In this document: piece after piece, positions 5,008 to 7,471 of the stretch
How positions within the stretch are numbered: position 1 is the stretch's first letter
How the letters are laid out: every line of letters begins with the position of its first letter
Assembly: GCA_005883445.1 (NCBI GenBank)
Contig: VAZL01000125.1
Coordinates: 1-7,471 of the forward strand
DNA: 7,471 nt
Origin: Alphaproteobacteria bacterium
GTDB taxonomy: Bacteria; Pseudomonadota; Alphaproteobacteria; Rhizobiales; Xanthobacteraceae
Reading direction: 5' to 3'
Position numbers and translations under genes: made by a program
Notes under the pieces: generated by a model
Seen by the model: only the letters and a program-made list of their open reading frames with translations
Databases searched by the model: none
Told to the model about the DNA's origin: nothing

Positions 5008-6705
5008 TCAACGCGTCGCCTGGTAGCCTTGCCCGCGCAGCACCCGGCCGGGCAGCGCATTGGTCGAAACGCCGTCGGCGATGACGGGCACCCCATTGAC
5101 GAGCACCGATTGCATGCCGACCGACAGCTGCTTCGGCGCACTGAAGGTCGCCTTGTCCGTGATCTGCTCTGGATCGAACACGACGATATCGGCCCACAGC
5201 CCGGCCTTCAGGACACCGCGATCATTGAGACGCAGACGCGAGGCAGGCAGGCTCGTAAACTTTCGGATAGCCTCTTCGAGGCGCATGCGTCGTTCCTCGC
5301 GCACGTATTTGCGCAGCACGCGTGGAAAGGTCCCGTAGGCACGCGGATGCGGAAACTCTTTGCCGAGCAGACCCTCAGGCGAGGTGCCTTCGCTATCGTT
5401 GCAGAACGAAACCCAGGGCTGAACGGCGGCGAGCTCAATGTCGGGCTCGCTCATCGCGAAGACAGTCACCGAAGTTCGCGCCCCGTCTTCAATGAGGATG
5501 TCGAAAAGCGTGTCCATGGGGTCGGTGCCGCGCGCCTTCGCGATCTCAGCGAGGTTGCGGCCTTGCAGATCGGCCAGCTTGGGATTTAGCGCGGTCGCGA
5601 TGAGAATCGCTTCCGGACCCGGCACCGACTGCCATTCGTTGTCCCAGTTGGTCGCCGCCGTAGCGAGTTCCGTCTTGAGGCGCGAACGCACCGCGGGGTC
5701 CTTGAGCCGCTCGATCAGTTTCGCGTCACCGCCGTCGTGCGCCCACGGGGGAATGAACGCCGATAAGTCGTTGTTCCAAGCCGGGTAGGCATACGTGTCG
5801 GCCGCGATATCGATGGCCGCGGCACGGGCGCGGTCGATGCGCGCGACGATCTCCGGCATAAGGCCGAAGTTGCCGACGCCGCCGGCCTTGAGATGCCAGA
5901 TCTCGACCGGAATGTGCGCGTCGCGACCTATGCGGATCGTCTCGTCGATCGAGGCCATGATCGATTCCTGTTCGGAACGCATGTGTGTCGCGTAGATTCC
6001 GCCAAACTGCGCCGCAGTACTCGCGAGGGCGACCAGTTCCTCAGTGCTCGCGTACGGCGCCGGAGCGTATTCCAAGGAGGTCGATACCCCAAGCGCGCCC
6101 TGACGCATGGCCGTGGCGACGATCGCCTGCATGCGGGTCAACTCGTCCGGACTCGCCGCGCGGTTGGCATATCCAACGACCATCTCGCGCACCGTCGTCG
6201 CGCCGACGTAAGTGCCGATGTTGATCCCGACGCCCTGCTTCTCGAGCCGCGCGAAATACCCCGTGAAGTCGGTCCAGTCCTGCGTAATCCCGTAGTGCTC
6301 GAATTTGGGCGCCGCTTCCTTGGCAATCGCGGCATTGACGGGCGCGACGGACTCGCCCTCGCCCGTGATCTCCGTCGTAATTCCCTGAAAGATCTTGGAA
6401 GGTACGTGCGGATTCACGAGCAGGGTGAGTTCGGATTGACCGAGCATGTCGATGAACCCAGGCGCAACGACGCGCCCTGCAGCGTTGATACGCCGCTTCG
6501 CTATGGCCTTGTCGAGCTGGCCGATCGCGGCGACGCGTCCTGCGCGAATGCCGACGTCGGCAGCGAACCAGGGTGCGCCTGTGCCGTCGATGACTCGGCC
6601 GTGCTCGATGATCACGTCGTAGGTCGGCAGCTCCCTATCCGCAGCGAGCGACAGCGGGCCGCCGCATGCGAGGGATAATCCGATGAGCGCGGCAACGCGC
6701 CGCAT
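5008..6705 (-). CDS. Exported amidohydrolase of the N-acyl-D-amino-acid deacylase (D-aminoacylase) group
   Basis: A 565-residue protein with an N-terminal signal peptide (MRR, hydrophobic stretch to about residue 20, likely cleavage in SLAAD at 19-23); Cys14 makes a lipoprotein signal possible but the lipobox is poor. The mature part is a TIM-barrel amidohydrolase: YDVIIEHGRVIDGTG (29-43) and VAPGFID (80-86) are the usual N-terminal beta-domain and first strand. THMRSE (His241) and WHLKAGG (His271) match the metal-binding His of D-aminoacylases, Asp437 in NDSEG matches the catalytic Asp, and HPRAYGTFPRVLRKYVRE (453-470) is a group hallmark. The C-terminal GLWADIVVFDP (502-512) closes the beta-domain. 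The HxH after strand 1 is absent (FIDMLGQSE), and the Cys ligand of D-aminoacylase is not at its expected place (ITGEG). Family members remove acyl groups from N-acyl-D-amino acids or cleave related amides; the true substrate is unknown. The ribosome binding site is weak. Confidence 0.88.
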   Translation of the reverse strand: MRRVAALIGLSLACGGPLSLAADRELPTYDVIIEHGRVIDGTGAPWFAADVGIRAGRVAAIGQLDKAIAKRRINAAGRVVAPGFIDMLGQSELTLLVNPHVPSKIFQGITTEITGEGESVAPVNAAIAKEAAPKFEHYGITQDWTDFTGYFARLEKQGVGINIGTYVGATTVREMVVGYANRAASPDELTRMQAIVATAMRQGALGVSTSLEYAPAPYASTEELVALASTAAQFGGIYATHMRSEQESIMASIDETIRIGRDAHIPVEIWHLKAGGVGNFGLMPEIVARIDRARAAAIDIAADTYAYPAWNNDLSAFIPPWAHDGGDAKLIERLKDPAVRSRLKTELATAATNWDNEWQSVPGPEAILIATALNPKLADLQGRNLAEIAKARGTDPMDTLFDILIEDGARTSVTVFAMSEPDIELAAVQPWVSFCNDSEGTSPEGLLGKEFPHPRAYGTFPRVLRKYVREERRMRLEEAIRKFTSLPASRLRLNDRGVLKAGLWADIVVFDPEQITDKATFSAPKQLSVGMQSVLVNGVPVIADGVSTNALPGRVLRGQGYQATR

Positions 6706-6754
6706 AGCGGCGCGCCAACCGGCATGACGGGTTTCACCCAGAGCCGTATCCAGA

Positions 6755-6794
6755 CGGAGCGCGACCGATCCGGAACTGATGATCGGTCGCTCCG
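6755..6794 (-). terminator. Long hairpin after the lipocalin-like gene
   Basis: CGGAG and CGACCGATC (6755-6770, separated by a 2-nt CG bulge) pair with GATCGGTCGCTCCG (6781-6794), giving 14 bp around a 10-nt loop. It starts 8 nt past the stop of the secreted-protein gene and before the amidohydrolase start on the same strand. It is by far the strongest hairpin in the window. No U-run follows, so it may attenuate or stabilise rather than terminate. Confidence 0.5.
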
Positions 6795-6801
6795 ACCTCG
6801 C

Positions 6802-7281
6802 TTACTGTTTGTCGAACACCAAGACGTCCTCGGACTTCTCACCCTTCGCTGTGGTCCCTTTGGATTTCACGGTGAGCGTCTTGCCGTCTTTTGACACGGT
6901 GCGAGTACCGGTTTGGACCACCTTTCCCGCCTTCTTCAATGTGAACTTGGCCGTGTTGCTGTCGACCTGCTTGACCGAGTTACTGTCGGCATCGGGGTTA
7001 CCCGTCACGGGGTAATCCTTACCGTCCAGCTGATAGGTTACCTGGGTTGTCGTCTCTTTTCCGTCGGCGTGCACCGTCTTTATAACGACCGCGATGCTCT
7101 GCCCGGATGGCGAGTACGTTCTCACCTGACTCTTGAACGCCGGGCCGGGCTTGAACGTGGACTTATCGACGTTGAGTTGCCAGGTGCCGATCACCGGGTC
7201 AGGATCCGCCGCTGCGGCGATCGTTGCGCCACCGGCCGCTGACACGATTGCAAGGATTGCAGGTGCAAGTAGCTTTCTCAT
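6802..7281 (-). CDS. Small secreted lipocalin-like (beta-barrel) protein
   Basis: A 159-residue protein with a clear Sec signal peptide (MRKLL, hydrophobic core, cleavage near AAA-AD at 23-26). The mature part begins DPDPVIGTWQLNVDKSTF, a start typical of small lipocalin-like periplasmic proteins in proteobacteria. It has alternating polar and hydrophobic stretches expected of a beta-barrel, for instance TTTQVTYQLDGKDYPVTGNP (77-96) and GKVVQTGTRTVSKDGKTLTV (119-138). It has no Cys and is Lys/Thr-rich. The ligand and function are unknown. GGGGGA ends 5 nt before the ATG on its strand. A strong hairpin follows its stop, so it may be transcribed apart from the amidohydrolase, with which it is co-directional (about 96 bp apart). 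Confidence 0.85.
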   Translation of the reverse strand: MRKLLAPAILAIVSAAGGATIAAAADPDPVIGTWQLNVDKSTFKPGPAFKSQVRTYSPSGQSIAVVIKTVHADGKETTTQVTYQLDGKDYPVTGNPDADSNSVKQVDSNTAKFTLKKAGKVVQTGTRTVSKDGKTLTVKSKGTTAKGEKSEDVLVFDKQ

Positions 7282-7316
7282 GTTCGTCCCCCGTTACTCG
7301 ATGATGTTATCTGACA

Positions 7317-7341
7317 GTCCACCCACGATCTTCGAGTGGAC
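7317..7341 (-). terminator. Hairpin between the two secreted-protein genes
   Basis: GTCCAC (7317-7322) pairs with GTGGAC (7336-7341); on the minus-strand RNA the stem can extend by a G-U and a G-C pair. It lies 33 nt past the stop of the gene entering from the right edge and about 36 bp upstream of the lipocalin-like gene start. No U-run follows. Confidence 0.35.
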
Positions 7342-7374
7342 ACGGCGTGCGCAAGGCGATCGCGTGGCCGCTGA

Positions 7375-7471
7375 CTACTTAGGCGCAGCTGTTGACGCCG
7401 GTGCAGCGGCCGGAGCAGCCGATGCGGCATCCGAATTCCAAGTATCGCGGATGATCATCCACTTCCCGTCC
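7375..7471 (-). CDS. Probable SnoaL/DUF4440-like protein, C-terminal end only
   Basis: Enters from the right edge of the window; the last 31 codons and a TAG stop (7375-7377) are visible. The piece begins DGKWMIIRDTWNSD, which matches the last strand of NTF2-like SnoaL/DUF4440 domains (usually GxWrIvrDtwn). It then becomes an Ala/Pro-rich tail ending STAAPK. The Ala/Pro tail is common in exported proteobacterial members, but the N-terminus is not in view, so location and function stay open. Confidence 0.55.
   Translation of the reverse strand, partial: DGKWMIIRDTWNSDAASAAPAAAPASTAAPK

Noticed and set aside
5893..6678. Plus-strand frame of 261 codons opposite the amidohydrolase
   Set aside because: The amidohydrolase on the other strand has a signal peptide and family motifs; this frame has none and is its antisense shadow.

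Overview
The window is GC-rich, densely packed bacterial DNA, most likely from a proteobacterium. The gene families (SelO, NAD-dependent formate dehydrogenase of the Pseudomonas sp. 101 type, YbaK-type deacylase, YbhB-like PEBP, D-aminoacylase-like amidohydrolase, small secreted lipocalin-like protein) would suit a soil or freshwater gamma- or betaproteobacterium. No rRNA or other lineage marker is present, so the assignment stays loose.

Layout, left to right. The C-terminal 39 codons of a SelO-type protein AMPylase end at 120 (+). A CDGSH iron-sulfur protein gene follows (282-515, +). After a gap of about 450 bp with a TATAAT box at 891-896 come fdh (968-2197, +), a complete formate dehydrogenase, and a stand-alone YbaK/EbsC-type aminoacyl-tRNA deacylase (2239-2709, +), which look like one transcription unit. 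The stretch 2710-3820 holds two small genes with strong ribosome binding sites: a 59-codon basic protein (3101-3280, +) and a 55-codon protein beginning MCYEERFF (3524-3691, -). Several GC-rich hairpins lie between them. A YbhB/PEBP gene (3826-4302, +) then faces a second CDGSH gene (4333-4566, -).

The second CDGSH gene is an inverted near-copy of the first. The two share an ungapped 276-bp unit (240-515 and 4333-4608 in opposite orientation) that differs at 26 positions, mostly synonymous within the coding part. This inverted pair brackets about 3.8 kb containing fdh, the deacylase, both small genes and the PEBP gene. Just upstream of the second copy lies a degenerate tRNA-Glu-like sequence (4625-4695, -).

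The right part is all on the minus strand: an exported amidohydrolase of the D-aminoacylase group that lacks the usual HxH metal motif (5008-6705), a strong hairpin (6755-6794), a small secreted beta-rich protein (6802-7281), and the 3' end of a probable SnoaL/DUF4440-like gene (7375 to the window edge).

No defence system, CRISPR array or intact mobile element was seen. The most notable items are the inverted CDGSH duplication with its tRNA-like neighbour, the two small genes, a formate dehydrogenase with Ala at the position of the oxidation-sensitive Cys255, and the amidohydrolase with an altered metal site.
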